This document shows positions 35,896-44,172 of a stretch of 52,616 bases of DNA, piece after piece. Source of the DNA: Anaerolineales bacterium (GTDB lineage Bacteria; Chloroflexota; Anaerolineae; Anaerolineales; Villigracilaceae); the NCBI GenBank assembly GCA_020847435.1, contig JADLBX010000061.1:1-52616 (forward strand), given 5' to 3'. The position numbers were made by a program, and so were the translations under genes. Within the stretch, counting starts at the first letter, position 1, and each line of letters opens with the position of its first letter. Under the pieces are notes generated by a model. The model ran no database searches, was not told where the DNA came from, and saw only the letters and a program-made list of their open reading frames with translations.

Positions 35896-36651
35896 TTAAC
35901 GCGCCACCTCCTCCACCTCCTCATACCAGCGAACGCGCGTGCCGACCTTAGCGCGCATCTGCCAGGCGAGGGATTTCGGCATGGATTCAAACGCGCCCAG
36001 GATTTCGCCAACCCGCTTCTTTATCAAACTTCGTTCTGCCTCAGCCAGCGCAAGCGACTCCTCGCTTACAACTTCTTCGACGCGCTTGAGATTGATCGAA
36101 GTGGTTTTGTACAAACCCCAATCAGCGCCGCACAACTGCGCGATGCGCGTCAGGTTGATGCACTTCTCATCGCTTGCGCCAGTTTCCACGTAGAGCAGAA
36201 GCGAAGCGATATCCAGCGCGTCCTTGCGATTGAGGTCGGCGATCTGCGCTTTGGTCAACAACAACTCCGCAGGCGGTATCGTGACCGGGTGCAGATGAAG
36301 CCTGCCTTCGAGGGGAATCTTATGGCACATCGAAAACGCATCCACAAAAACATCCAATTTCATCTCGGTCTGGTTGTGATAGTAGATCTGTCTTTCACTG
36401 CCGTTGAGCAAATTGAATTGTTTGTGGGGAGAATATCCAAGGGCAGGCATGAAGGATTCGAATTCGCGGCGCTGTTTCCCCGCCACGACAAAATCCAAAT
36501 CGCCGAACTCGCGCCGAAACGCCGGGTGATCCGATTTATGATGAACTTTCACCGCCAAGCCGCCTAACACTCGCAAAAGCAACGAGCGATCATTTGCGGC
36601 GGCGATCAGCCGATTCATTTCCTCAAAAGCATTTAACGTGTTGGACATCAT
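35896..36651 (-). CDS. Nucleotidyltransferase-like protein, copy 1
   Basis: A 251-residue protein resembling nucleotidyltransferase-fold proteins of the AbiEii/DUF1814-like kind: 'LLLRVLGGLAVKVH' followed by 'FGDLDFVVAG' (possible DxD), then a strand with 'EMKLDVFVDA'. It is clearly homologous to 39571-40362, sharing 'CGADWGLYKTTSINL' and the C-terminal 'LAWQMRAKVGTRVRWYEEVEEV'. No partner toxin is seen. The start has no Shine-Dalgarno sequence because a hairpin (36654-36686) abuts it. It lies downstream of an APC permease. Confidence 0.65.
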   Translation of the reverse strand: MMSNTLNAFEEMNRLIAAANDRSLLLRVLGGLAVKVHHKSDHPAFRREFGDLDFVVAGKQRREFESFMPALGYSPHKQFNLLNGSERQIYYHNQTEMKLDVFVDAFSMCHKIPLEGRLHLHPVTIPPAELLLTKAQIADLNRKDALDIASLLLYVETGASDEKCINLTRIAQLCGADWGLYKTTSINLKRVEEVVSEESLALAEAERSLIKKRVGEILGAFESMPKSLAWQMRAKVGTRVRWYEEVEEVAR

Positions 36652-36653
36652 AG

Positions 36654-36686
36654 ACGGCGGTCGGCGCGGACATCACCGACCGCCGT
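36654..36686 (-). terminator. Hairpin ACGGCGGTCGG-N11-CCGACCGCCGT after permease 1
   Basis: A perfect 11-base stem between the permease stop (36708) and the nucleotidyltransferase-like ATG (36651). It lacks a T-run. It replaces the expected ribosome binding site, so it could control translation of the next gene. Confidence 0.6.
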
Positions 36687-36707
36687 ATTCTAACCGCAAA
36701 ACAAACT

Positions 36708-38363
36708 TTACTCAGGCGGGATTTCCTTGAAGGCGTAATCCACGTTGATGCCTTTGGATTTCTGATTGCTCTTCATCACAAAATAGATGATCGCCGAAAT
36801 GATGGGCAGCGCAAAGGCGATGATCTGCGCCCACAAGCCGGAGGGGAAATTCTCGAAGTTCCAATTGCCCAACACGCCCAATTGCGGAGCGAACAGGAAC
36901 GCCAGAACCATCATGATGCCGAGAACGCCGCCCAGCGTTCCAAGCACGGTGATCATGGGCAGGCTGCCCAATTTATACTGCGCGCCGGGCGACGATTCGT
37001 ACAATTCCTTCGCGCGATACGGCAGGAGCGCGCCGGCGATGCAGGTGATGACAAACACATAGCCGCATCCGAACGTGACGCCCAACGTCAGCCCCACCCA
37101 GCCCGGCGCCAGATTGTAAGCAAGGATGACCGGAACGCTCGCGAGGAAATACGCCAAATGCGCGTTGACCGGTGTGTGCCGCTTCTCGTCCACTTTGCTG
37201 AACCATTCGGGAAGCAGGCGGTCGAGCGACATGGCAACCAACACACGCGTCATGCCGATGTAGCAGTTACACACGATCTGGAAACCGTTGAGCAGGTAAC
37301 CCAAGCCGATGATCAACACCACCAGCGGACTGGCTGTCAACGCGACCGCGATGATCGGGGGCCACAAATTGAAGCCATTGATGTTCGCTTCGGCGATCAA
37401 CGACCAATAGCCTGCGCCAGCCACGTAGGAAAATTGCGGACCCGCCACGCGTTCGATGCCGACCGCAAGGAGCGCGAGCAGCAGTCCGGTGGCAATGAGC
37501 GAACCGACCATGATGAAGACCTGCGATTTGAAACTGCGCGCGTCCTTGATTTCGCCGTTTTGCTGGGAGGAGTAAGTCGCCCACTGAAGCGAAGTCCACG
37601 CGATGGGAGCCACAAGCAGAGTCGCCATCAGGCTGAACGGCGGATTGAGGTCAATGCCCGCCGCAGTCACCGCGTCTACTGCCGTTTGGTAGAAATTCTG
37701 CACGCCGCCGGAAGCGACCGCGAACGCGTTCAAGCGCGAAACGAATTCAGACGCCGGCGTTGTGAACAGCACCACGAAGATGGTCGCGAAGGCGAGCAAC
37801 GTGCCCCACCACATCACATGCTGGAAGCGGACGTAATTTTTGAATCCGCTCACGAGCAACCACATCGAAGCGGCGGCGTTGAGGATGCTCACCACGACGA
37901 TTCCGGTCGCAGTGGTGAACCAGACCCCCAATCCGGAAAGAGCCGCATTTCCCGTTGTCGCCCCCAGCCCGAGAAAGAGCGGAGCGAATCCGAGATAGGA
38001 AACCAGCCATCCCGAAAGCGCCACCCATTGGAGAATCCAGATCACGAAGCCGGAGAAGACCACCGTGAACGCGACCCCGCCGCCGAACACGCGCGACTGG
38101 AACACGTAATCGCCGCCGGAGCGCGGCAGCGCCGTGGACAGCCAAACATACACGTACGCGATCGGAATTTCGATCAACATTGCAAGCAAAATTCCCCACA
38201 CCACTTTGCCGCCGGGCAACGCCCCTGGCGCCCATAGATACGTCCACGGGAAGATCAAGCCCATCGTCAAAATGTTATAGACGAAGGCGGAGTACGGAGA
38301 CATCACGCGCACAAGCCCCGACGCTTTGCGAGTGAAGACCTCGGGTTTTGCTGTTGTAGCCAT
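36708..38363 (-). CDS. APC-family amino acid/amine permease, copy 1
   Basis: A 551-residue membrane protein with 12 or more predicted helices. It has the APC-superfamily segment 'LPRSGGDYVFQSRVFGG' after TM2 and an N-terminal cytoplasmic 'RKASGLVRVMSPYSAF'. The C-terminus is charged (KGINVDYAFKEIPPE). It shares this layout with the permease at 41265-42908. RBS is GGAGAGATG-like just before the ATG. It lies between a metallophosphoesterase gene and a nucleotidyltransferase-like gene. Substrate unknown; amines or amino acids are typical. Confidence 0.88.
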   Translation of the reverse strand: MATTAKPEVFTRKASGLVRVMSPYSAFVYNILTMGLIFPWTYLWAPGALPGGKVVWGILLAMLIEIPIAYVYVWLSTALPRSGGDYVFQSRVFGGGVAFTVVFSGFVIWILQWVALSGWLVSYLGFAPLFLGLGATTGNAALSGLGVWFTTATGIVVVSILNAAASMWLLVSGFKNYVRFQHVMWWGTLLAFATIFVVLFTTPASEFVSRLNAFAVASGGVQNFYQTAVDAVTAAGIDLNPPFSLMATLLVAPIAWTSLQWATYSSQQNGEIKDARSFKSQVFIMVGSLIATGLLLALLAVGIERVAGPQFSYVAGAGYWSLIAEANINGFNLWPPIIAVALTASPLVVLIIGLGYLLNGFQIVCNCYIGMTRVLVAMSLDRLLPEWFSKVDEKRHTPVNAHLAYFLASVPVILAYNLAPGWVGLTLGVTFGCGYVFVITCIAGALLPYRAKELYESSPGAQYKLGSLPMITVLGTLGGVLGIMMVLAFLFAPQLGVLGNWNFENFPSGLWAQIIAFALPIISAIIYFVMKSNQKSKGINVDYAFKEIPPE

Positions 38364-38441
38364 TTCATCTCTCCTTTACAAAATAAACTGCCAGAACCTT
38401 GCGGAACGATGCGATGATGTCGGCGCGCCTCCTTTCTCTAT

Positions 38442-39437
38442 TTAACCGCTGGTCATTTGATAACCCTGCACTTCGCCGTCTGAAAACGTGACGATACAGC
38501 CGCGCAGGATGCCCTCGGCGTATTCACTGCCGGGGTTGATGCAGGTGGTGCGACCCAACTTCGCCACCGATTGCGATTCGTGGATGTGCCCATGCAAGCC
38601 GAGCATCGGCTGGTATTTCTCAATCGCTTCTCTCACGGACCTTGAGCCTGCCCCACACAAGACAACTTGTCCGCCCTCGACGATTTGCGCCGGCGGGTCT
38701 TTCGTCCAATCCAACTTCGGGCAGGTGTCGAGGGTCGAGTCCACCGGCGGATCGTGGAAGTTGAAGATGGCTTTTTTCATATCGGGCGCTTTCGCCGCCA
38801 TCTCTTCGATCATTTTGCCGAGTTCCTCTTCTGTGGTTTCACGCGGCGTATGCCACGGCGTCGGCGTGCTGATACCGACCGAGATCATGGAGTGAACGTC
38901 GTCCACCAGAACCATTTCATTTTCAACTGCAAAGAACGATTTTGCGTCTTCGCGCTTCATGACGTTCAACACTTCCCACTCGTCGTCGTTGCCGCCAGTG
39001 ACAAAACACTTGATGCCCGTGCCGTTCAATCGCTCCTCCGCCAGATTCACCCAGTTGGTCAGCTTTTGTTTCGCCAATTCATTGAACAACGCATGGACCG
39101 CCTGCGGGTCTGCCTGTAAACTGCGGAACTCATCCTCCGCCATGACTTTGTAGTAGAACCCCAGCGTATCCAACCTGCCCATCAGTTGCTTCAAATCTTC
39201 CTCGGTGGATAGATGTTCAACTCTCCCCTGCAAGGTGGCACGGTGATGTCCGTTGGATTCCTTGATTATGGGGATCATCAACTTGCCTTGAATATCCCCT
39301 CCCATGACGATCACGTTGACTTCGTAGAACTTCCCGGCGTTGATGAATTTACGAAAAGCGCGCTCCGATCCGTGCAGGTCTGTGGCAAAGAACAGACGGG
39401 TGACTTTTTTGCCGGGCTTCTTCGAGAAAAATGACAT
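38442..39437 (-). CDS. Calcineurin-like metallophosphoesterase, copy 1
   Basis: A 331-residue member of the metallophosphoesterase superfamily (COG2129-like). Metal motifs are 'FATDLHGSE', 'VMGGDIQG', 'GGNDDEW', 'FNFHDPPVDS' and 'GLHGHIHES', so the usual GNHD reads GNDD. ATG 39437 has AAAGG upstream; the longer frame to 39689 runs through the divergent promoter region and is rejected. It precedes the permease on the same strand and diverges from a nucleotidyltransferase-like gene. The substrate is unknown. Confidence 0.85.
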   Translation of the reverse strand: MSFFSKKPGKKVTRLFFATDLHGSERAFRKFINAGKFYEVNVIVMGGDIQGKLMIPIIKESNGHHRATLQGRVEHLSTEEDLKQLMGRLDTLGFYYKVMAEDEFRSLQADPQAVHALFNELAKQKLTNWVNLAEERLNGTGIKCFVTGGNDDEWEVLNVMKREDAKSFFAVENEMVLVDDVHSMISVGISTPTPWHTPRETTEEELGKMIEEMAAKAPDMKKAIFNFHDPPVDSTLDTCPKLDWTKDPPAQIVEGGQVVLCGAGSRSVREAIEKYQPMLGLHGHIHESQSVAKLGRTTCINPGSEYAEGILRGCIVTFSDGEVQGYQMTSG

Positions 39438-39570
39438 GAATAGACCTTTTCGATGTGCCTGTGTTTTGTTATGGATAGCAACACCCGTTTTATGCGCCCG
39501 TTGCGCCCGCCCGCCAACAATTTGGATATAATACCCGCCGTACCTTTCACACTTGGTCGAGGAGCATGGC

Positions 39571-40362
39571 ATGTCCGGAAGTTCAATCGGGATGAAAGAG
39601 CAGGATCGTTCGGAGCGTGAAAAATTTGAAAATGAGTTGAAGACCATCCTACGGGCAAGCGGTGACAAGGGAATCCTGATGCGCGTCATCGGGTCGCTGG
39701 CGTTCCAAATGCACTGTCCGCAATTCGGCTACCTGCAACAGGCAATGGGACGGGCGTACACCGACATTGATTTCGCCGCGTACAACTCGCAAGCCAAACA
39801 AATCCAGGGGCTTCTCGCCGCGATGGGATATGTGGAAAACCGCGAAGTGTACATCGCGACCGAAGGCGAGCGCGCCATCTTCGATAAGCCGGGGACAGGC
39901 TTGCATATTGACATCTTCTATGAAAAACTCGATTTCTGCCACACCATTTATTGGAAAGAGCGCCTCGAAGTAGACTCGCCGACCATTCCGCTCGCCGAGT
40001 TGCTCCTCGAAAAAATGCAGATCGTCCAGATCAACGAAAAAGACGTGATTGACACGATCATGCTCCTGCTGGAACATCCGCTCGGGGATGCGGACGCTGA
40101 AACCATCAACGTCAAACGGACGGCGGCGCTGTGCGCGAACGACTGGGGACTGTGGCGCACGACAACGATGAACCTCGACAAAGTCAAACAATTGGCGCAG
40201 GGCTATGAACAATTGACCAGCGATCAGAAGACGAAAGTCACTGCCCAAGTGGACGATATTCTGAGACGCTTGGAGAGCGAACCCAAGCCGCTGGCATGGC
40301 GCCTGCGCGACCGCGTCGGCGACCGCGTGAAGTGGTACAAAGATGTGGACGAAGTCCAATAG
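39571..40362 (+). CDS. Nucleotidyltransferase-like protein, copy 2
   Basis: A 263-residue paralogue of 35896-36651, sharing 'LMRVIGSLAFQMH', 'YTDIDFAAYN', 'LHIDIFYEKLDFCH' and the C-terminal 'LAWRLRDRVGDRVKWYKDVDEV'. ATG 39571 has GAGGAG six bases upstream; a TTG at 39553 is less likely. A perfect TATAAT lies at 39527-39532 although its -35 is poor. It is cotranscribed with the CBS protein (15-bp gap). Possible nucleotidyl transfer is inferred from the fold only. Confidence 0.65.
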   Translation: MSGSSIGMKEQDRSEREKFENELKTILRASGDKGILMRVIGSLAFQMHCPQFGYLQQAMGRAYTDIDFAAYNSQAKQIQGLLAAMGYVENREVYIATEGERAIFDKPGTGLHIDIFYEKLDFCHTIYWKERLEVDSPTIPLAELLLEKMQIVQINEKDVIDTIMLLLEHPLGDADAETINVKRTAALCANDWGLWRTTTMNLDKVKQLAQGYEQLTSDQKTKVTAQVDDILRRLESEPKPLAWRLRDRVGDRVKWYKDVDEVQ

Positions 40363-40377
40363 GACGAGGAGACCGCG

Positions 40378-41190
40378 ATGAGCAAAACCGTTAAAGACCT
40401 GATGCGCAAGGGATTGATCGTCTGTTCGCCGGGCGCGGCGCTGGGACAGGTGGCGAAAACGCTCACCCAGCATCACGTCCACGCGTTGATCGTGGCGGAG
40501 GCTGCGGGCGCGCCGCTGGGCATCATCTCCGATTTCGACCTGCTCGCCGGCGAATGGCTATCGGTGGACAAGGAAAGCCTCGACGCCATGAAAACGATGA
40601 CCGCCGGAGATTTGATGACCTCCCCCATCGAAACCATCGAGGCGGATACGGCAGTGGACGACGCGGCGAAACGATTCCTCGAAAAGCAAATCCACCGGAT
40701 GATGGTCGTCGAAAACGGCAAACCCGTCGGCGTGATCTCCATTTCGGATTTTGTCAGAGACATCGCCGCGCAGGAAAAGGTCAAGCGCGGCAACGTCGGC
40801 GAAGTAATGTCGGATACGTTTCTGGTCTGCCGGGACAAAACGACCGTACTTTCCGCGGCGCGCACCATGACGCAGGCTGGCTGGCGTTCGGTGGTGATCG
40901 TCAACTCACAGGGCAAACCGCTCGGGGTTGTGACCGGCAACGATCTGATGCGCCTCGCAGGAAAACCCGTGAGCGAGACGCTCACCGTCAGCGAGGTGAT
41001 GAACCGCAACCTCGTCACGATTGACATCAACGCCAGTTTGCAGGAAGCCGCCAACTTGATGATTCAAAACCACCGTCACCGCGTGATCGTGGTGGACGCG
41101 CAAGACCCGCAGAGTTTTCCGCTAGGGATCATCTCATCGTTTGACATTGTGGAAGAGATGGCGCGGCCAGGCTCGATCTGGCAGGGATAA
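40378..41190 (+). CDS. Four-CBS-domain protein
   Basis: A 270-residue protein made of two CBS pairs and nothing else: domains at about 5-58, 73-128, 140-195 and 205-262. Typical motifs repeat ('GIISDFDLLAG', 'VGVISISDFVRDIAA', 'GVVTGNDLMRLAG', 'LGIISSFDIVEEM'). Such proteins sense adenine nucleotides or similar ligands and control a partner. GAGGAG precedes the ATG. With the upstream nucleotidyltransferase-like gene it may sense nucleotide state for the neighbouring permeases. Confidence 0.9.
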   Translation: MSKTVKDLMRKGLIVCSPGAALGQVAKTLTQHHVHALIVAEAAGAPLGIISDFDLLAGEWLSVDKESLDAMKTMTAGDLMTSPIETIEADTAVDDAAKRFLEKQIHRMMVVENGKPVGVISISDFVRDIAAQEKVKRGNVGEVMSDTFLVCRDKTTVLSAARTMTQAGWRSVVIVNSQGKPLGVVTGNDLMRLAGKPVSETLTVSEVMNRNLVTIDINASLQEAANLMIQNHRHRVIVVDAQDPQSFPLGIISSFDIVEEMARPGSIWQG

Positions 41191-41229
41191 AAAAGTGACG
41201 GTCACCTTTGAGGTGACCGTCACTTTTTT
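41189..41229. terminator. Bidirectional terminator between convergent genes
   Basis: AAAAAAGTGACGGTCACCT (41189-41207), loop TTG, and a perfect 19-base complement (41211-41229). The A-run and T-run on the two sides let it work for the CBS gene (plus) and the permease (minus). Confidence 0.95.
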
Positions 41230-41240
41230 GTTTTCAATGC

Positions 41241-41265
41241 GCAAAGTGAACTTTGCTGTACGGGC
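41241..41265. repeat. Isolated copy of the tandem-array palindrome
   Basis: GCAAAGTGAACTTTGC (41241-41256) followed by tgtacgggc is the reverse complement of the palindrome and flank in the array at 11529-11880. It touches the stop codon of the second permease. Confidence 0.85.
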
Positions 41266-42908
41266 TACTCTGCCGGAATCTCAGCGTGGACCTTGTCGAG
41301 GTCAATGCCCTGCTTCTTGCGCGCGGATTTGAAGCCGAAGTAGATGATCGCCGCGAGCAGATACATCGAACCCATGTAGATCAAGGAAGGGACATTCTTG
41401 AGCCCCGCCTCGTTGATCGAATAGCCGATGCCATACAACGCGTTCGGATCGAGAATCCATTCGTAAAGCAGGAAGACGAGGAAGCCGCCGAAGATCACGC
41501 CCGCGACCGTGATGAGCGGAATGCCGAGGATTTTATACTTCGCCACCGGCGAGGCGTTGTACAGGTCGGGCTTGGTGTAAGGCAGGATGATCGCAGAGAT
41601 GGTTGTACCCAGATAAGTCACGGCAATCACCAATGTCGAACACAAAGTCAGCGAGGCAAAGTTTGCGATGTTGTACGAGAACAGGTACGCGACGAAGATC
41701 GAAGGCACGACCATCAACAACAGCGCGTAGATCGGCGTGCCGGTCCGCTCGTTGACTTCGGCGACTTTTTCAGGGAGCAGACGATCAAATGCGGCGGCGA
41801 AGATGACGCGCGTGGAGGAGAGAAAAACCGTCCCGCACCACCCAAACCACCACAGGCTCATCAAGCCGACCACGAGGAATTGAACGAGTTTGTTCGTCGT
41901 CAAGAAGGCGGCGAGCAAAGCGGGATAGGGCCAGACCGGCAAAGCGACCTCCGCCCCATACCACGCGTGGTTCCACCATGCCGCGCCGGCTTGCACGTAG
42001 AAATCCCAGCCGACGGTTTTGCCGATCGAATAGAGCAGGATGATTCCCAGCAAGGTGGTCGCGCCGAGCGCCCAACCCATGCCGGAAACGTTGCGTTTGA
42101 AATCGGTCGCGCCGCGCACTTCGCCGTACAAGGTCGCGCCCCAATTGGGCCACAAATTGAAGAACACCAAATAGGGGATGACGAGGAACACCGCCAGACC
42201 GATCCCGCCGCCCACCAACGGAGTCGCCGCGCCAGCCGCTGTGCCCAAAGCGACGGTCGCGTCGTATACGCCGGGTTGGGCGCCGAACAAGGCGGCGGCG
42301 TTCGCGTCCAATCCGGCTTTGAACGCCGCGTTGGAGCCGGTCAGGAACAGGATGATCACGAGCGCCATTCCCAGAATGCCGCCATAGAATGAAAATTTCT
42401 GGATGCGCGCGTAGGTCTTCATGCCGAGCGCGATAAAGACGCTCACGATCGCCAGCGTAATAAGCGCCGAAGTGAACTCGCCGTTATCGGTCCCGGCGAA
42501 CCACAGCGCAGTGTCCTGCGCGCCGAGAATGCCGAGAAGCGGCACCAGCACAATGTGGCGGAACATATCGCCGTACAACGGCACCCACAGCCACAGGATG
42601 AACCACCATCCGGTCACCGCGAGGATGAAGCCCACCGCGCCGCCCAGGATGCGGCTCTGCCAGACGTAATCGCCGCCCGAACGCGGCATAATCGCGATCA
42701 GGTTGGCGTACACGATCACCTCGAAAAAGATGAACACCGCGCTGACGATCAACGCGTTGACCATCCCGCCCTCGAAATAATACATCTGGCTGAAACTATA
42801 CAGCCCGAGGGTCACAAGATTGATCGAAAAGAACGCGTAGATAAACGCGTCCATGACCGACCATGAACGTACCATGCCGGTCGCTTTACGGACAAACAAG
42901 TTGCTCAT
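41265..42908 (-). CDS. APC-family amino acid/amine permease, copy 2
   Basis: A 547-residue membrane protein with 12 or more helices, paralogous to 36708-38363: both start with an Arg-Lys-Ala-(Ser/Thr)-Gly motif and carry 'MPRSGGDYVWQSRILGG' after TM2. It ends in a charged 'KKQGIDLDKVHAEIPAE' tail, like the 'EIPPE' end of copy 1. It follows a metallophosphoesterase gene, repeating the permease-phosphoesterase pair. Substrate unknown. Confidence 0.87.
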   Translation of the reverse strand: MSNLFVRKATGMVRSWSVMDAFIYAFFSINLVTLGLYSFSQMYYFEGGMVNALIVSAVFIFFEVIVYANLIAIMPRSGGDYVWQSRILGGAVGFILAVTGWWFILWLWVPLYGDMFRHIVLVPLLGILGAQDTALWFAGTDNGEFTSALITLAIVSVFIALGMKTYARIQKFSFYGGILGMALVIILFLTGSNAAFKAGLDANAAALFGAQPGVYDATVALGTAAGAATPLVGGGIGLAVFLVIPYLVFFNLWPNWGATLYGEVRGATDFKRNVSGMGWALGATTLLGIILLYSIGKTVGWDFYVQAGAAWWNHAWYGAEVALPVWPYPALLAAFLTTNKLVQFLVVGLMSLWWFGWCGTVFLSSTRVIFAAAFDRLLPEKVAEVNERTGTPIYALLLMVVPSIFVAYLFSYNIANFASLTLCSTLVIAVTYLGTTISAIILPYTKPDLYNASPVAKYKILGIPLITVAGVIFGGFLVFLLYEWILDPNALYGIGYSINEAGLKNVPSLIYMGSMYLLAAIIYFGFKSARKKQGIDLDKVHAEIPAE

Positions 42909-42941
42909 AACATCATCTCCTCTGGTCGTTTAGATTTTTCC

Positions 42942-42989
42942 GTGTAGCAGGCGCACTCGAAACAATGCGAGAGCAGGCGCATCCTACAC
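42942..42989. repeat. Stem-loop with internal direct repeat between permease 2 and phosphoesterase 2
   Basis: gtgtag (42942-42947) pairs with ctacac (42984-42989). Inside are two copies of agcaggcgca and an inverted ctcg/cgag. The role is unclear; it may be a weak terminator or a repeat. Confidence 0.45.
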
Positions 42990-43017
42990 AGGTAGAAACC
43001 CACAACTGCCCGTAGAG

Positions 43018-43959
43018 TTATCCTGTTGTCAGCACGTAATTTTCGATCTTGTTTTTCCCAAGTTGGACGATCGCCCCCAACAGCGCGCCTTGCTCGTACA
43101 TCGAGCCGGGATTAATGCACAGGGTTTTCCCAATGCGCGTCGAGCCGCGCCCCTCGTGGATGTGCCCGTGCAAACCCAGCAACGGCTGGTATTGTTCAAC
43201 GACCTCGCGTAGAGCCGTCGAACCCACCGGCTTGAGCGCCTGACCCGCCAGCACGGGACGCAAATCCTTGTCCAGTTCGGGCGCCTCGTCCAATCCGGAA
43301 CGATGCGGCGGCACGTGGATGTTGAAGACCGCGTTCTGCGGATTCTTCAATTGGGAGATCATCGCTTCATATCGGAATTTGAGTTGGTCCTCACCCTCCT
43401 CGCGGTGCGTATCCCACGGCGTTCGGTTGCTCCAACCGGAGGCGATCATTTCGTGATGCTCGTCCAATTGCGTCACCTGCCCTTCGACGAGCATGACCCG
43501 CTTCGAGGCGCGGACGATCTCGTCCACCGCGTCCATATCGTCGTTACCCGGCGAGCAATAGACTTTCATATCTGTGCCGCTGAGTTTTTTCTCGGCGATC
43601 TCCATCCACTGCTGGACGACCTTCAACACTTCGGCGTTGAAAATTTCAGAGACGCGACCCGGGTTCTTCTCCAATTCCGCCATCTCATCCGGGTCCGTCA
43701 AATATGGATAATAGCCGCGGCTTCGCACGCGCTTTTTCATTTCAGCGAGTTCGTCTGCATTGGTGACCGGGAATTCCTGTTCGAGCAGCGTGACTTTGTA
43801 ATTCTCCCCGCCTTGATGAACGAACGGCACAACCGCCTTGCCGGTCATATCGCCGCCGAGGATGAGCACATCCACTTCGTAGAATTTCCCCGCGTTCAAA
43901 AACTTGTTCCAACAAATATCCGAACCATGAATGTCTGTCGCAAAAAACAGTTTGGTCAC
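43018..43959 (-). CDS. Calcineurin-like metallophosphoesterase, copy 2
   Basis: A 313-residue paralogue of the gene at 38442-39437. It has 'FATDIHGSDI', 'LGGDMTGK', 'SPGNDDMDA', 'FNIHVPPHRSG' and 'GLHGHIHEGRG', again GNDD in place of GNHD. It starts at GTG 43959, with GGAGGA seven bases upstream. It precedes permease 2 on the same strand. The conserved context suggests that phosphoesterase and permease act in one process. Confidence 0.86.
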   Translation of the reverse strand: MTKLFFATDIHGSDICWNKFLNAGKFYEVDVLILGGDMTGKAVVPFVHQGGENYKVTLLEQEFPVTNADELAEMKKRVRSRGYYPYLTDPDEMAELEKNPGRVSEIFNAEVLKVVQQWMEIAEKKLSGTDMKVYCSPGNDDMDAVDEIVRASKRVMLVEGQVTQLDEHHEMIASGWSNRTPWDTHREEGEDQLKFRYEAMISQLKNPQNAVFNIHVPPHRSGLDEAPELDKDLRPVLAGQALKPVGSTALREVVEQYQPLLGLHGHIHEGRGSTRIGKTLCINPGSMYEQGALLGAIVQLGKNKIENYVLTTG

Positions 43960-44029
43960 GGTCGCATCCTCCGCAAGGGATTTGGACTGGCGCGTTCAGG
44001 TCTTGTGAGCGATTATATCGGCAAAAGTT

Positions 44030-44170
44030 AACAAGTACACAGGGAAACAGGGAAACAAGTAGACAAGGAAACATGTCAAATGCTTCTTATCCTATCTACG
44101 TGTCTACCTGTCTACGTGTCTACTGTTCACGTGTCTACTGTTCACGTGTCTCCTTGTTTACGCATCTACT
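44030..44170. repeat. Low-complexity 'gtctacgtgtctac' repeat region
   Basis: Left part 'acagggaaacagggaaac' and 'gtagacaaggaaacatg', right part several copies of 'gtgtctac' and 'gttcacgtgtctact' fold back imperfectly. It resembles the stretch at 31697-31750 ('ggaaacaggtaaacac'). It lies just downstream of asnS and fills the gap to the phosphoesterase gene. Confidence 0.65.
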
Positions 44171-44172
44171 CC

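Noticed and set aside
36882..38237. A 451-residue plus-strand open frame opposite permease 1
   Set aside because: Composition is that of a shadow frame (Arg, His, Gln, Asp rich); the minus-strand frame is a clear permease.
38442..39689. Longer form of metallophosphoesterase 1 with an 84-residue leader
   Set aside because: The leader runs through the divergent promoter region, has no family similarity and no ribosome site; ATG 39437 has one and matches the start of copy 2.
44030..44170. tRNA or small RNA gene downstream of asnS
   Set aside because: The stretch is low-complexity repeat without cloverleaf pairing or conserved tRNA motifs.
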